Part shown: positions 1-12,079 of the stretch, one piece after another
Layout of the letters: every line of letters starts with the position of its first letter
How positions within the stretch are numbered: the stretch's first letter is position 1
Source of the DNA: Chionoecetes opilio
Taxonomy: Eukaryota; Arthropoda; Malacostraca; Decapoda; Majidae
Direction: 5' to 3'
Assembly: GCA_016584305.1 (NCBI GenBank)
Contig: JACEEZ010024160.1
Coordinates: 10,001-74,000, forward strand
DNA length: 64,000 nucleotides
The notes under the pieces: generated by a model
The model's database searches: none
Seen by the model: the letters and a program-made list of their open reading frames with translations, nothing else
Told to the model about the DNA's origin: nothing
Made by a program: the position numbers and the translations under genes

Positions 1-646
1 CACAACACACACACAACACCATCTACATCTCATCATCCTACCCACATCACATCCTACTACCAACACTCCATCCTCCACACACATCCACACTCCTACTAAA
101 CCACACCTCTCACCCTCACACCCCCCCTCCACTACCCATCCCTCCCTCCCATCCCCACACCTCCACTACACATCACCTCTCATCCCACCCATCCACATCA
201 TCCTCACACCCCTCCACCCCACACCATCCTCTCTACCTCATCACCATCCTACTCCCCACTCTCCTCCTCTCCTCTCCTCATCACCTCTCCCTCCTCCACC
301 CCCACCACACCACATCACATCTACAACCCTCACTACCACCACACACCCACCTACAACCACCACTCACCACCTAACCATCCACAATCCCCACCACATCCTC
401 ACACCTCCCACACTACTACCCACAACACAAATAACAAGACACACATTCCACAAACCCTACTTTAGACATACATACATACACTACATACACACAGTCACCA
501 TCTCTCATCAATCCACACTACTCCTCACCATTCACAAACAAAAAAAAACTCCTCCCTCTCCTCTCTCTTCCTTCCACTCCTCCCCCTCCCCTCCTCCTCC
601 CCTCTCCTCTCCCTCTCCTCTCTCTCCTCCACTCTCCCCTCTCCTC

Positions 647-683
<37 letters not shown>

Positions 684-695
684 CAACAATAACAA
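1..695. repeat. Guanine-depleted C/A/T low-complexity tract
   Basis: The first 437 bases contain no G at all on the plus strand, and the first 695 contain only three (positions 438, 465 and 494). The stretch is built of irregular CA, CT, CCA and CAT words, not one tandem unit, and grades into a pure CT run at about 649-681. No gene is visible. Such extreme strand asymmetry may be a degenerate microsatellite field or an assembly artefact at a contig edge. Confidence 0.85.
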
Positions 696-909
696 GTGGA
701 AAAGTTTGAAATATGTTAGTACATACATACATACATACATACATACAGTCACACAGTTGACTCATAGCATATTCACACAGCTACTCCCTTCACGGCAAAA
801 AAATATTCCACCAACACTAAAATTTAATGTTTTATGTAGTTAATTGGAGACCGCTAGAGGTTTTTTTTGTGCTAAATGAGAGCAAAACACTCCTCCACTT
901 CACCTGCCA

Positions 910-2216
910 TCGCGCAGCACTCCACTCCCACACCTCACCGCTCCACACTCCCACATCTCACCGCTCCATCACCTCCCACTCCACCTCACCGCTCTCCACA
1001 CTCCCACATCTCACCGCTCCACTCCACACCACAACAATCTCGCCGCTCCACACTCCCACATCTCACCGCTCCACACTCCCACATCTCACCGCTCCACACT
1101 CCCACATCTCACCGCTCCACACTCCCACATCTCATCGCTCCACACTCCCACATCTCGCCGATCCACACCTCCACATCTCCACACCGCGTCCACACTCCCA
1201 CACCTCACCGCTCCACACTCCCACATTCACCGCTCCACACTCCCACACCTCACCGCTCCACACTCCCACATCTCACCGCTCCACACTCCCACATCTCACC
1301 GCTCCACACTCCCACACCTCACCGCTCCACACTCCCACATCTCACCGCTCCACACTCCCACATCTCACCGCTCCACACTCCCACACCTCACCGCTCCACA
1401 CTCCCACATCTCACCGCTCCACACTCCCATATCTCACCGCTCCACACTCCCACATCTCACCGCTCCACCTCCACATCTCACCGCTCCACACTCCCACATC
1501 TCACCGCTCCACACTCCCACATCTCGCCGCTCCACACTCCCACATCTCACCGCTCCACACTCCCACATCTCACCGCTCCACACTCCCACATCTCACCGCT
1601 CCACACTCCCACATCTCACCGCTCCACACTCCCACATCTCACCGCTCCACACTCCCACATCTCGCCGCTCCACACTCCCACATCTCACCGCTCCACACTC
1701 CCACACCTCACCGCTCCACACTCCCATTCTCGCCGCTCCACACTCCCACATCTCACCGCTCCACACTCCCACATCTCACCGCTCCACATTCCCACAGCTC
1801 ACCGCTCCACACTCCCATATCTCACCGCTCCACACTCCCACATCTCGCCGCTCCACACTCCCACATCTCGCCGCTCCACACTCCCACATCTCGCCGCTCC
1901 ACACTCCCACATCTCGCCGCTCCACACTCCCACATCTCGCCGCCACTCCACACTCACCGCTCCACACTCCCACCTATCCACCGCTCCACACTCCCACATC
2001 TCACCGCTCCACACTCCCACATCTCACCGCTCCACACTCCCACATCTCACCGCTCCACACTCCCATATCTCGCCGCTCCACACTCCCACATCTCGCCGCT
2101 ACACACTCCCACATCTCACCGCTCCACACTCCCACATCTCGCCGCTCCACACTCCCACATCTCGCCGCTCCACACTCCCACATCTCGCCGCTCCACACTC
2201 CCACATCTCGCCGCTC
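910..2216 (+). repeat. 23-bp minisatellite, roughly 55 copies
   Basis: The unit CTCACCGCTCCACACTCCCAC plus AT repeats with period 23, with point variants (CTCGCC, CACCTC, TATCTC) and a few shortened units. Because 23 is not a multiple of 3, 69 bp encode a 23-residue peptide period, so long open frames arise in more than one plus-strand frame and in short stretches of the minus strand. These frames are repeat artefacts, not genes. Confidence 0.95.
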
Positions 2217-2346
2217 CCTTCCGTGCCTATCACTCTCCTCGCCTGTGTCCCTTGTACATTCTTCCCGAAAACCTCAACATCGCTCGGTCACCCCCTTTGG
2301 TCATCACTGCAGTCCACATGTCCGATTTATTCCCCGTCAGTGTCTG

Positions 2347-2558
2347 TTAACCCCTTCACGCCCAGATCTTTCCTTTGCTATAAAAAAAATGTGTGTTGTC
2401 GAGCCATAAAATTAAGAAAAGTAACTTAATAAACCAAATAGTTAGTCGAAAGGATACTAAATAGGTCATATCTATAAAATATTCCTTATAGTCACTAAAA
2501 ACCGTCTAATGGCACCCAAATTACAATGGAAATTACGTTCTGGGCCTCAAGGGGTTAA
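2347..2558 (+). mobile_element. piggyBac-type MITE, copy A
   Basis: A 212-bp block bounded by TTAA on both sides, with terminal inverted repeats CCCCTTCACGCCCAG / CTGGGCCTCAAGGGG. A TTAA target duplication and CCCC...GGGG ends are hallmarks of piggyBac-superfamily elements. There is no coding capacity, so it is non-autonomous. Five related copies lie elsewhere in the window (5307, 24874, 26229, 32871, 61307). Superfamily assignment is inferred from the ends only. Confidence 0.8.
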
Positions 2559-2941
2559 GCAAGGGGTGAGCGAGCCACAACAAGGCCCCATCGGCCACGT
2601 GGATTCCCTTTGACATTTTTCATAAAGAATATCCTGTCAGCACTTCCTTAGAAATCGGAGAGGTAAAAAAGGTACAAAAGAAACAGACTACTCAGCGAGA
2701 TCATGTATGAAGAGTTAATAGGAGCCACCTTTGTTCCTATGCAAAATATTATGTATTCGTCAATGGGATCTAAGTCATAAAACCCATCACCACTTTCAGA
2801 ATATTGTAGGTGTGTCCCTGATTTCTTAGGCTTGAAGACAGACAGACAGACAAGAATGATGACATTTTTAAGAGGAAGAGGCACGCATGGAGGCTTAATC
2901 CAGTATATATGATGAATAAGCCGCTGGAAACTCCTGACTTT
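2559..2941. other. Unassigned spacer
   Basis: No gene, RNA or repeat family recognised here. A 111-codon minus-strand open frame covers 2648-2983 but has no family signature and runs into a tandem repeat, so it is not annotated. Confidence 0.5.
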
Positions 2942-3137
2942 AATGTTGCTTGTTTTGATGAGTACAGTAATATCTTTCATCATACATATTAATGTTGCTT
3001 GTTTTGATGAGTACAGTAATATCTTTCATCATACATATTAATGTTGCTTGTTTTGATGAGTACAGTAATATCTTTCATCATACATATTAATGTTGCTTGT
3101 TTTGATGAGTACAGTAATATCTTTCATCATACATATT
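2942..3137. repeat. 49-bp tandem repeat, 4 copies
   Basis: Four virtually identical copies beginning AATGTTGCTTG start at 2942, 2991, 3040 and 3089. The lack of divergence implies a recent expansion or an assembly duplication. Confidence 0.9.
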
Positions 3138-3440
3138 TGGTTTCCGAATCCAGATTTTGTTATTATCTCATGAACGCAGTGTGACAAATTAAGAGCTTGC
3201 TGAAAAGTACATCATGTCAAAGCAAGCAACAAAAAAAAGAGTACCACAAGACCTTTCCTAGTGAACTGTGACTTAGTTTCCACCCGGCCGTGCCAACACA
3301 AGGGCGCGGAGGTGCCAGTGAGGCGGTGGTGTGGCAGTGCCTGGAGTGCCTGGATGGCGGGACTCTGCAAGCAGGAGCTGTGACAGACACTATCCTGATG
3401 CAGCCTGCGTCACCCCCGTCCTGCCCTCAGCATCCCATCA

Positions 3441-3465
<25 letters not shown>

Positions 3466-3471
<6 letters not shown>

Positions 3472-3585
3472 TAATTTCATGGATGGGGATGAAAGGTGGA
3501 TGTAGGTAGTGTTAAGTAACAGGAACTACCTCGTGTAGGTCTCGCGGCCTCTTGTAGCTTCCTTATTTTCCTATGTTCTTATGAG
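3466..3585 (+). mobile_element. Non-LTR retrotransposon 3' end fragment
   Basis: Encodes the terminal FMDGDERWM-stop motif, followed by a 3' UTR containing GTAACAGGAACTACC and ending near CTTATTTTCCTATGTTC. The same 3' end appears on the minus strand at 25834-26057 and 26770-27183, where the motif NRVVNDWNGLS precedes it. This is the C-terminus of a CR1/L2/jockey-like LINE. A short AG repeat sits directly upstream. Confidence 0.7.
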
Positions 3586-3589
3586 AGAA

Positions 3590-4400
3590 AGAGAGAGGGG
3601 AAAAAAAATAGAAATACGTATTATTGGAAAGTAGAGACTATTAGATAGAGCTCTGCATTGTGCTTCATCTTAAGTACCGCAACACATTATGTGTGAGACA
3701 GCCAGCTCTATAGAGATGTATATAGTTTGTTGGAGGTGACACACTTTGAGGATGTGATTATCGCATGAGAGATTCATAATATACCATTAGAGTAAGAAAA
3801 TCGTAATTCATAATGCAGAGTTTCTTAGAACCTCTTCATCATTATTTTATGGTAGTGTTTTAGTACTGCTTAGTATTTCATTCTGTTGATTCAAATAAGA
3901 ATTTTTGAAGGATTCCATAGTGAACATATGCTTGCTATCCAACTGAGTTCATGCTTTCCTCCTTCCTATTGGTTTAGTTGAAGCAAGCTAAAACTAGTAA
4001 GTGATTAGTATATAGTGACGAGCTTCAATATAGTAATCAACCAGTATCCTTAAGGAGCCTCTGCCCACCTGCATGTGAGCCTTGCCCAGTACTAACTCAG
4101 CACAGCGGCAACCAACTAACCGTAACAGGCATGAAAGTCTCCATCCCTGGGGACGTGTTGCCTGCCTTTCTCATCAACTTTGCAATAATTACAGCTTTTT
4201 AGAGATATACGTAGTTTCCAATACTGTAAATAAGTAACAGCTACCCTTTAGATCAAGAAAAACTTATCAGTATGTGCTATTAGATACTGCTATTATGTTA
4301 TCAAAATATTGACTTGAGACATGACATTTTTTAAATATTGATTGACCCATACTGAACCACTTTCACGGTATATCAAAGGCATATACAAGTGTTGCTAATT
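3590..4400. other. Presumed 5' flank/5' UTR of the 4408 gene
   Basis: AT-rich unique-looking sequence with no supported gene. It must hold the promoter and any 5' UTR of the gene starting at 4408, but I see no clear TATA box or initiator. Confidence 0.4.
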
Positions 4401-4407
4401 TGTGGCC

Positions 4408-7400
4408 ATGGTGGCGGAATTGGCACAGGTGATCCGAAGAGTGGCGGAGCTCCAGCAGCTGGTGGAAGACGCCGAGAACTACCTGAGTGATGCTGACGGG
4501 GAGACCACCGAGACGGAGAGTGTGCGCTCGGACCAGTATGGCCGCCTCAAGCACTCTGACTCACTCCTGCTTCTGACCCAGGTAGAAAAACATTATGTAT
4601 CTTATCAGGTATTGTTTTCATACAAAGGTAGAATGAGATCGGACACAGTGCTAGGGTCGGTATGTGTATGTGTAATAAAAGAACCTTTGATTCCATGTAC
4701 AGGGTCAGAAGATATTGCCCAATGGCGAGGTAGTGGAGAGTGAAGAGCGATCCGGTAGTGACACAGACTCGCAGTCAACACCCAACCAGAGTCCCGCCCA
4801 CCAGCCAGGTGAGTCTCCTACTACCCCATTCCACCATGGGAGAGAAAACATACAGTAAAAGACATTCATACATATTTATTTGGTAAAGTGGCGAACTCTC
4901 TTTCCTACATTTATGAGTAAATAATGCTTCACATTTATGTTGCAGCCGGCAAGGTTCCCCAACGTCCCTCATCAGTCCTGAAGCCCAGTGGGTCTTCCTT
5001 TGGCCTCCACTCCCCGGACAACCTCCCACTTAATGTCCAAAGCCGAGAGGATGACATCAAGGCACTCATCAAACAGCTGGAGGACAACTCAGGCCTTCCC
5101 TACACCTTTGCAGAGGGCACACTTTACCTTGATCCTGATATCATTGACCTCACCATGATCCCTCCCCCCATCACACCAGATGAGGTGAGTTGATGGCATC
5201 TGCAGTTCATTGTTTACCTCACCTTGTAATATTTGTCATACATTAAGCTTCTGACGTTTTATTGGAATTAAAAAAGTATCTTCACTCAACACTTCTGAAA
5301 AGCCTTTTAACCCCTTCACGCCCAGATCTTTCCGTTGCTATAAAAAAAATCGTCTGTTGTTCGCCATAAAATTACGAAAAGTAACTTAAAATACCAAATT
5401 AGTTAGTCGGCAAGGATACTTAACAGGTCATATCTATAAAATATTGCTTATATTCACTACATATCGTCTAATGGTAGCCAAATTACTATGGAAATTACGC
5501 TCTGTGTTTCAAGAGGTTAATGGCAATACTGTACTTTGCCCCTTTCCCTCAGGACGGTACCAAGGTGTTCCCCCCACAAGTCAGCACCCCACCCACTCCC
5601 TTTGCTGATCGGGAGACCCTGGAAAAGGAGCTGAAGGCATTGGAGCAGGACCTTGGAAACTTGCGCTCTCTTACCAACCCAAGCTGGCTGGACCATGACT
5701 CCCTTGCATGCTACTCAGACTCCACCACAGGTGAGTTGGAGGGAAGGTGGTGATGTACTGGGGTGTTTCAAAGATATGTAAAACTTCTATTGCTAGCTAT
5801 TAGATTCATTGCTGAAGTTTAAAACATTTTTCATTCTTGTTCATTGACACAGTTAAATCATCACTATATTCATACCTATAAACGGGGATGGAAGTTGACA
5901 CAACACTCCTTTCTGATAAGAGAACACTGTAACATAGGATTTGGATTTTGTAGCAGCTCTGCATCTTCTCTGATATTATGAGTTCTGTTTATCTAAATAT
6001 TCTGCGGCAAACAGGAGCGAGTGACTCGGAGGACAGCACGTCTATCAGCAGCCTCAACACCAGCACCAGTGACGCTGTATTTCCTCCGCTGGTAGTAAGG
6101 CCGCCTGGGAACAATGGCGGCAGAGAATCCACCAGCTTCACCTTGGCTGCTCTCCGTCAGCTGGGCATCCATCTAGAGGAGGGAGAAGACATTGACTCTT
6201 TCATTGCCAACCTCACTATTCCTCCGCCACCAGAAGGCTCTGTGGTGAGTGCTTATCCAATGCCTGGAATAAGTTATGATTCACATGATTAGTCTGCTTA
6301 ATCACTGTCTTATCCAAGGCTTCTACTGTTTTCAGTAATGCTTAAAAACTTAAAAAAGAAAGATATTTAAATGTGATTGAGTCACATGTTTTGCTCTACA
6401 GGATCTTCAGTCCTATGCTGAAAGTCGGAGCCGAATGGGAGGCGAGTATGACCTCTCAGCTTTCATCATCCCCCCACCACCAACCTCTGATGAAAAGGAC
6501 AACAGGTCATCAGATATCATACGGCGACTTTATGAAGCCAAAGAGGGAATTAGTAAGGTATGTAGAGATGGAGGTACTAAGACTGCTTTGAAGATTTTTG
6601 TTCATCTGGAACCTAGATTGTGGGTTGTCATTCTCCAATTTGTAGTAATATACAAGTGATTTTGCCGATTTGGGGAGAGTAAGGGCTGGTATGAGTGAAG
6701 ATTAAGCATATGAATATGAACCAAGTGGAAACTTCTGCCATGGTTACCCCTTGAGTGAACTGCATATGGAATAGGCATTGATTATTATAGATGTAATAAA
6801 AGTGGAAATGCTTGTCCAGTGTAACAAAGTATATACTATAGTACTGCTTTCCCGTGCTGTCTAAGACGGCATTTGTGTTTCTACATAACAGTAAAAGATA
6901 AGTCATATAATTGTTGATTTAAAATCATGATAATCAACATACAAAGCATAGATCAAGATGTACAGATATAATTATTCATTTCTTCCAGATGGTGTGTGAG
7001 GATGGAAGTGATGTAGAAGGGGGAGGAGAAAAGGATCATGAGGTTGGGGAGGTACGAGTCAGCTCTGAGACCATGACAAAGCGGGCTGGGAAAGTTGCCT
7101 CGCTTCAGCGGCGCTTTGAAACTGCTGGACGGACAGTCTACGTCAGCCCACCTCCTACTAGTGGCTCTGTTGACAACCGCCAGCTGTTACTACGACTCAG
7201 CAAGGACAACTCTCAGTCCCCAAGTGACTCGTCGGGGTATGACAGCCTCAGGTCCAATAACTCCACTGTGGGATATGAGCTGGATGCAAAGCTGGCTCAG
7301 GCTTTGGAGGAGAATGACAAGATGTTCAAGAGCTTTGACACTCTGAAGCGCAAGCAGCAAGCAAACATGAAGGCTAGTGAGGGGACAAGGGAGGGTGGGG

Positions 7401-9375
7401 GTGAAAGGCAAGACACTCAACCGACAGTCATGGCCAGAGTGAGAACCTTCAGCACAGGGGCGTCCCGTGCACCTTCTGCTTCTTCCTGGTCCACCTCCTC
7501 CCTCCAGCGGCCCTCTACCCTTCACCGCCAAATGACAGTGCCAACCAGCAAGGCAGAAGCCAAAGATGACGACTCTCCACCTCCTCCACCTCCTCGCACT
7601 CCAGTCACCCGCGCTGGCACGCTAACCAATCCAAAAAAATCCCTTCCTTCCACCAGTCTACCCTCAAAAATCCAAAGAAGCATCTCCATGAGCACCGGAA
7701 ACTTGGCCAAATCCACCTCCCAAACCCACATGGTTGGCCACTCCCCTTCCAACACTATTCAGAAGTCTCCCACAAAGAGCACCAAATCCTCAGCTTCCAG
7801 CGAGGACCTGAGCCAAGTCAAAACCTCCCCAGGCTCACCCTCGAAGCAGAGTGTAGCATCCAGTAATGACTCCCTGACCTCATCTTCCAGTATGGTCACT
7901 GTCAAGTCTGCCTCACTCAAAAGCCTAGACCAGGAGGACGACCCACCGGAGCTACCTCCAAGGAATGGCTCCAAAACCTCCATGAAACCTCCTCTCCCTC
8001 GTAGCCCCTCGCAGGTAAGATCTCATCCCTACCTTTTATCATGTTTACTGTCATTAAGATGCTTCATATTATAAGTGAGTGTTGCAAAGTAAGAGCTTTG
8101 AGTGATTGAAAATTTCCTCATAATCTTTTTATATGATTTTCATTTGCATTAGGGGAAAACATATGTGCATGTCTCATAATACTACACCCCTGATACAATT
8201 TTCCATACCTATAGGATGCAGTGAAACACCCCGCCCATAGCCAAGGTGTCCGAACACCCTCCCCTGCTAGAAAGGTCATTAGGAGTCCCTCACCAGACAA
8301 TCCAGAGAAACCACCCTCGGTGCCCTCCAGGCTGCGCAAGCCTCAGATCAGCCCAACCACCTCTCCCACCAACAACCTTCCAACAACTCACCGCCCCCGC
8401 CAAGGAGTCAAGCTAGCTGCTCCGTCTGCTACCCCGACTGGGAAAGCCCCTGCTGCTTCCCCCACCTCCCCAAGAGGTGGTAATAGATCCCCTCAGAAGA
8501 GTCCAAAAGTGGGCAGGAAGTCAGCACCTGCAGAAGAGAAACCACAGCTGCCCGCAAAGAATAGTCAGTCACCACGTAGGACCCCAGCCTCGCCGCCTTC
8601 TACCAATGGTGTTAAAAGCCCCGTGCGAGCAGCAGACAAGACCTCCTCTACCTCCAGGTTGCCTCGGCCTGACACCTCCAGTGTGGCCCTTAAAAACAGT
8701 TTGAACCAAGAGGTGGCCCCCCTGCAGACCTCATCCCCAAAGCTCTCCCCCAGAAATAAGATGGTGAATGGCAAAACCCCCAATGGGACAGATCTGGATG
8801 ACTCCCTAGACTCTGGCAGCTTTGACCAGGACTCCTTAGAAGAGGCAGAAGACATAGAAGTGATGCCACCTGCCTCTAGGGATGCCTTCCGCCGCTTCTC
8901 TGTGGTGGTGAGCCACTCCCTCAAATCCCTTACAGACATGGCAGCAGCATGTGCTGAGGCCCAGCAGAGTGGAGGATCTGACACCCAGGATGAGGATAAG
9001 TTCCAGGAGGCGCGTGAAGCCCTCACCAGTGAGTCAAGACAGTTTGTGACGGCTTCCAAACTGTTTGTAAAATCAGCCACAGAGTCTGAAGCCACATTGC
9101 TCCAGTGCCTAGCCTCCTGTGTGACTCTGATGCAGCACATGGTGGAGGTGACGCAGGGGGTAGTGAAGCACACCACCACTCCACTGCAGACCCAGAATGT
9201 AGTGGTAAAGGTGCGCGATGTGGCCACCACCTACCAAAGCACAGTGCGAGCAGCCCTCAGTGCAGCAGGCCGGGGCATGGACCACCCCTCTATGAACTCC
9301 CTCATGACCCAGGCCACCAATCTGGCAGGAGTGCTCACTGCTCTCATGCGCACCTTGAGAGTGTTCAGCCCGTGA
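4408..9375 (+). CDS. Uncharacterised proline/serine-rich scaffold-like protein, 8 exons, 1089 aa
   Basis: Exons 4408-4581, 4703-4808, 4946-5184, 5553-5730, 6015-6244, 6402-6557, 6989-8014 and 8215-9375; all introns are GT-AG and all phases agree. The ATG at 4408 has a good context (GGCCATGG), and an in-frame TAA at 4396 with no AG between argues that it is the true start. Residues 1-58 form an amphipathic, probably coiled helix. Three short motifs of the type acidic-hydrophobic-IPPP occur in exons 3, 5 and 6 (DLTMIPPP, ANLTIPPPP, SAFIIPPPP). Residues 362-900 are disordered, rich in S/P/K, with SH3-ligand sites PELPPR, PPPPPPRTP and KPPLPRSP. Residues from about 925 to 1089 are predicted helical and conserved-looking (DAFRRFSVVVSHSL, QCLASCVTLMQHMVEV), resembling a helical bundle at the end of an adaptor. 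It may be related to FERM/PDZ (FRMPD/Preso-like) scaffolds, but no FERM or PDZ domain is present here and I am not certain. A cytoskeletal or cortical adaptor role is inference. Confidence 0.8.
5307..5520 (+). mobile_element. piggyBac-type MITE, copy B
   Basis: TTAA-bounded copy in intron 3 of the 4408 gene. The left end CCCCTTCACGCCCAG is intact; the right end is degenerate (TTTCAAGAGGTTAA). Its right-hand TTAA lies 33 nt upstream of the exon-4 start at 5553, so the element reaches the usual branch-point zone of that acceptor. Confidence 0.8.
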
Positions 9376-10640
9376 GCCTCTCTCTTCTTCACCATATCTC
9401 ACATTGCACCGTGAAATTAAGCCGGTGTAACTCGCATTGAATTAAAAAAGACTTATATCCAAAAACGTACTTAGATTATTTACACGTCTGTAGATATAGT
9501 TGTAGCAAGTGATATAATGACATTGACAAATGTAACCTGACCAAAATTTGTACATAACAATAGAATCTCAGGTATAATCAAGAGTTTGGAGGAAGAGGAA
9601 TGACTTTAGCAAGAGAGGCCAAAAAAAAAAGAGGGGGTTTGGCCAGTTTGGAGAGTTTGGAGAAAGACGCACACTAGGAGGATGAGGACTGCTGAGTGAG
9701 CTGTAAATCATTATGTTATATTGTGTAACATGATTGTGTGTATAATGTATTGCCTGGCAGCCACAGTCTCCAACTGGATCATAAATTCCCAATAATTGTT
9801 TGTACTGTATCTCATCGTGTAACCACTGTCATAAGACTTTTGTTGACACTTTTCACTCCCAACTTGTCATATTTTTACTCCTGCTGCATTTATATTTTGC
9901 ATTTTCTATATTTTATATATTTCATTATGCCTCAACCCAACATTTATCTTAATTTTGCATATAATCATATACTTTTCCCTTGCATCTTTGAATAATTGTA
10001 AATAGAATCTGTACAGTCAGAGCAAGACACTCACAACAGTCCCCGATAGAAATTACAGCTCGGTGTTTTTTTTAGTGTAACTGCTGTATTTTCTGCTAAA
10101 TATAGTGTTACAGAGTATATTAAAAGTTATTCATTCCTTATACAAGTCTTATACGTGGTATGTGTTATATCATTATTGATTATATTGAACCATATGAAAT
10201 CTGCATTAACACCAACTCCACCAAAATAAAATAGAAGTCACCAGGAATAATAGAATTTAACAGCAATTTTTCTCATGTTTTGTAGGAAATTGTGAGTGTT
10301 TCTAGAGCCCAAAATGTCAGAAGGGATCCAAAAACCATCAGTACATTTATTCAAAACCACTAACTAAAGAAAAAAAAGGTCTCCATATTTATAAAAAAAA
10401 TTATCGAATTTATCCTTTATTATGATACAATAAACACGTTGTAAGCTTTGAGTGCAAAATTCCGAAGATTACATGCGCAGAATAAAAGCCAAAGATATAA
10501 GATAATAGACAAGATACAGTATATGAATTTTATAGAAATAAAGGTTGATGTACCCTCCTTGTTATAGCCATCTGTCTCTTGTAATGAATATGTATGTACT
10601 ATCATAGCTACCCCTATCCAGCAATGTTGTATACAATGCA
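9376..10640 (+). other. Likely 3' UTR and downstream flank of the 4408 gene
   Basis: AT-rich sequence without coding potential after the stop codon at 9373-9375. A candidate polyadenylation signal AATAAA is at 10225-10230. UTR length cannot be fixed from sequence alone. Confidence 0.4.
10225..10230 (+). promoter_or_regulatory. Candidate poly(A) signal for the 4408 gene
   Basis: A canonical AATAAA about 850 nt after the stop codon, in AT-rich sequence. AT-rich DNA yields such hexamers by chance, so this is only a candidate. Confidence 0.3.
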
Positions 10641-10648
10641 TTGGATCA

Positions 10649-11165
10649 GGGCCGGATTTAGACCTGTGAAGGCCTTGGGCAGCCTCTGTGTGGAGGCTCC
10701 CCTTCGTTACAAAATTTTACAAAATATAGGGTGCAGCTGAGGAGACCCCAGACCATTGTATCTCCCACTTATAGATGTTGCATTATCATATGATTGCCCA
10801 CGACAATTTTGAATGCCAATTTCATAGTTTGTTAGAAATTTCATCAAACCTTCAAACATTTCTTGAGCCTTGTGTCCTTGACTTGGTAAGAACTTCACAA
10901 ATCTCTCTACAGGTGTAGCCTATCATGCTCCATATATCTGAAAATCAGTGTCAGTTGATCAACATGACCTTCAGCAGGTGTTGAATCCAGAGAAATCGAG
11001 TAATATTTTGACAGCTTTATACGTGAAATAATTTCCTTGAGTACTTCATTGCCTATTAGTCTGACGATTTGTTCACAGAGGGTTGAAGATTAATAGTTTG
11101 CATGGCCACTGCCTCGACTGGCATGATTCTGTATGTGTTGCCTGAGGACGGGAGTTACTTTCAAG
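10649..11165 (-). pseudogene. hAT-type transposase remnant (ZMYM1/DUF4371-like)
   Basis: On the minus strand, broken frames encode YSISLDSTPAEGHVDQLTL followed by SYDNATSISGRYNGL, both typical of the hAT-like transposases related to ZMYM1. In-frame stops interrupt it. The left edge begins CAGGGCCGGATTTAG at 10649, consistent with a hAT terminal inverted repeat. Inactive. Confidence 0.7.
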
Positions 11166-11479
11166 GTTAATTTATATTCAATGGATGTTTTTCTTGTATA
11201 TATGAAGTATATGAAACTTTGACCTAAAGCACTGGCTATAGCCTGCAGTCGATGCCATGCCTACCTAAAAAGTGGCTGTTGGCTTCCGATTAAAGCATCA
11301 AGGCAATCAAGCAACACTAGTTAGGCAGTTGGATATAAGAAAAATGATAAATTTTATTAAAGAAGCTAGGCCTCTTGATTGAAAGTTTGGAAAGTGTCTG
11401 GTCAGGGTTGTCCCCTATTACTGATAACATGTAACCCAGTACAACCAGCCACATGGTCGGATCGTCGGCGACTAAACCG

Positions 11480-12049
11480 GCTCCCCCACTGATTCTACCA
11501 GTGAGGAGGGTGGGCTGGACACCCAGATGGACTAAAAATAAAACTATCGTTACGGGCAGATGAACTCACTATTGAGGCAATGGCCATCCAGCTCCAGCTA
11601 TGGGTGAAATAGTCTCGGAATTTCCAGTAGGGGAGTAGAGAACTGTGCAGGGTGTACCGGTTGGAAGGAAATCCTGATGTCACGCAGTCCCGTAGGCGGG
11701 TGTTCGACGGGTCCGTTTTTGCTGCAGCTCTGAGTTCCTGTAGAGTCCGATCGACGTCTCGACGCGACGGATCGAGGTGTGATTAATCTTGATCGTGGGT
11801 GATGGCGTTAATGGACACGATGCTCCTGAGGTGTGCTGCGGCTTCGACACACACCATCTCGTCCTCTGGCGTGGGGCGGCTAACTGGGGTTCTTGACAAG
11901 GCATCGGGGATGCAGAGCTGCTTCCCAGCACGCCACACGGCCGTAAACATGTAGGGCGAGACCTTGAGGCGTTGGAGGTGAGGATTCTTGACCGCATCCA
12001 AGGTGTAGTGGTTGAGAATCGGGATCAGGGGCCGGTGATCAGTCATCAA
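11480..12049 (-). pseudogene. Ty3/gypsy-type LTR retrotransposon fragment (RNase H to integrase linker)
   Basis: The minus strand reads TDHRPLIPILN, then WRAGKQLCIPDALSR, the typical end of the RNase H domain in Ty3/gypsy pol, then an integrase-linker-like stretch with LLPYWKFRDY. The RT, protease and LTRs are absent and stops are present. It abuts a plus-strand LINE fragment at about 12050-12080. Confidence 0.75.
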
Positions 12050-12079
12050 TCAACGTGAAGCTCCGTAGGCCGAGGCTTC

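Noticed and set aside
827..2429. Open frames of 507 and 517 codons across the 5' minisatellite
   Set aside because: They are translations of a 23-bp tandem repeat in two frames, with no conserved domain, splice context or codon bias.
2648..2983. 111-codon minus-strand open frame
   Set aside because: It starts in a 49-bp tandem repeat and has no family motif.
8565..9230. 221-codon minus-strand frame opposite the last exon of the 4408 gene
   Set aside because: It is the antisense shadow of a well-supported coding exon.
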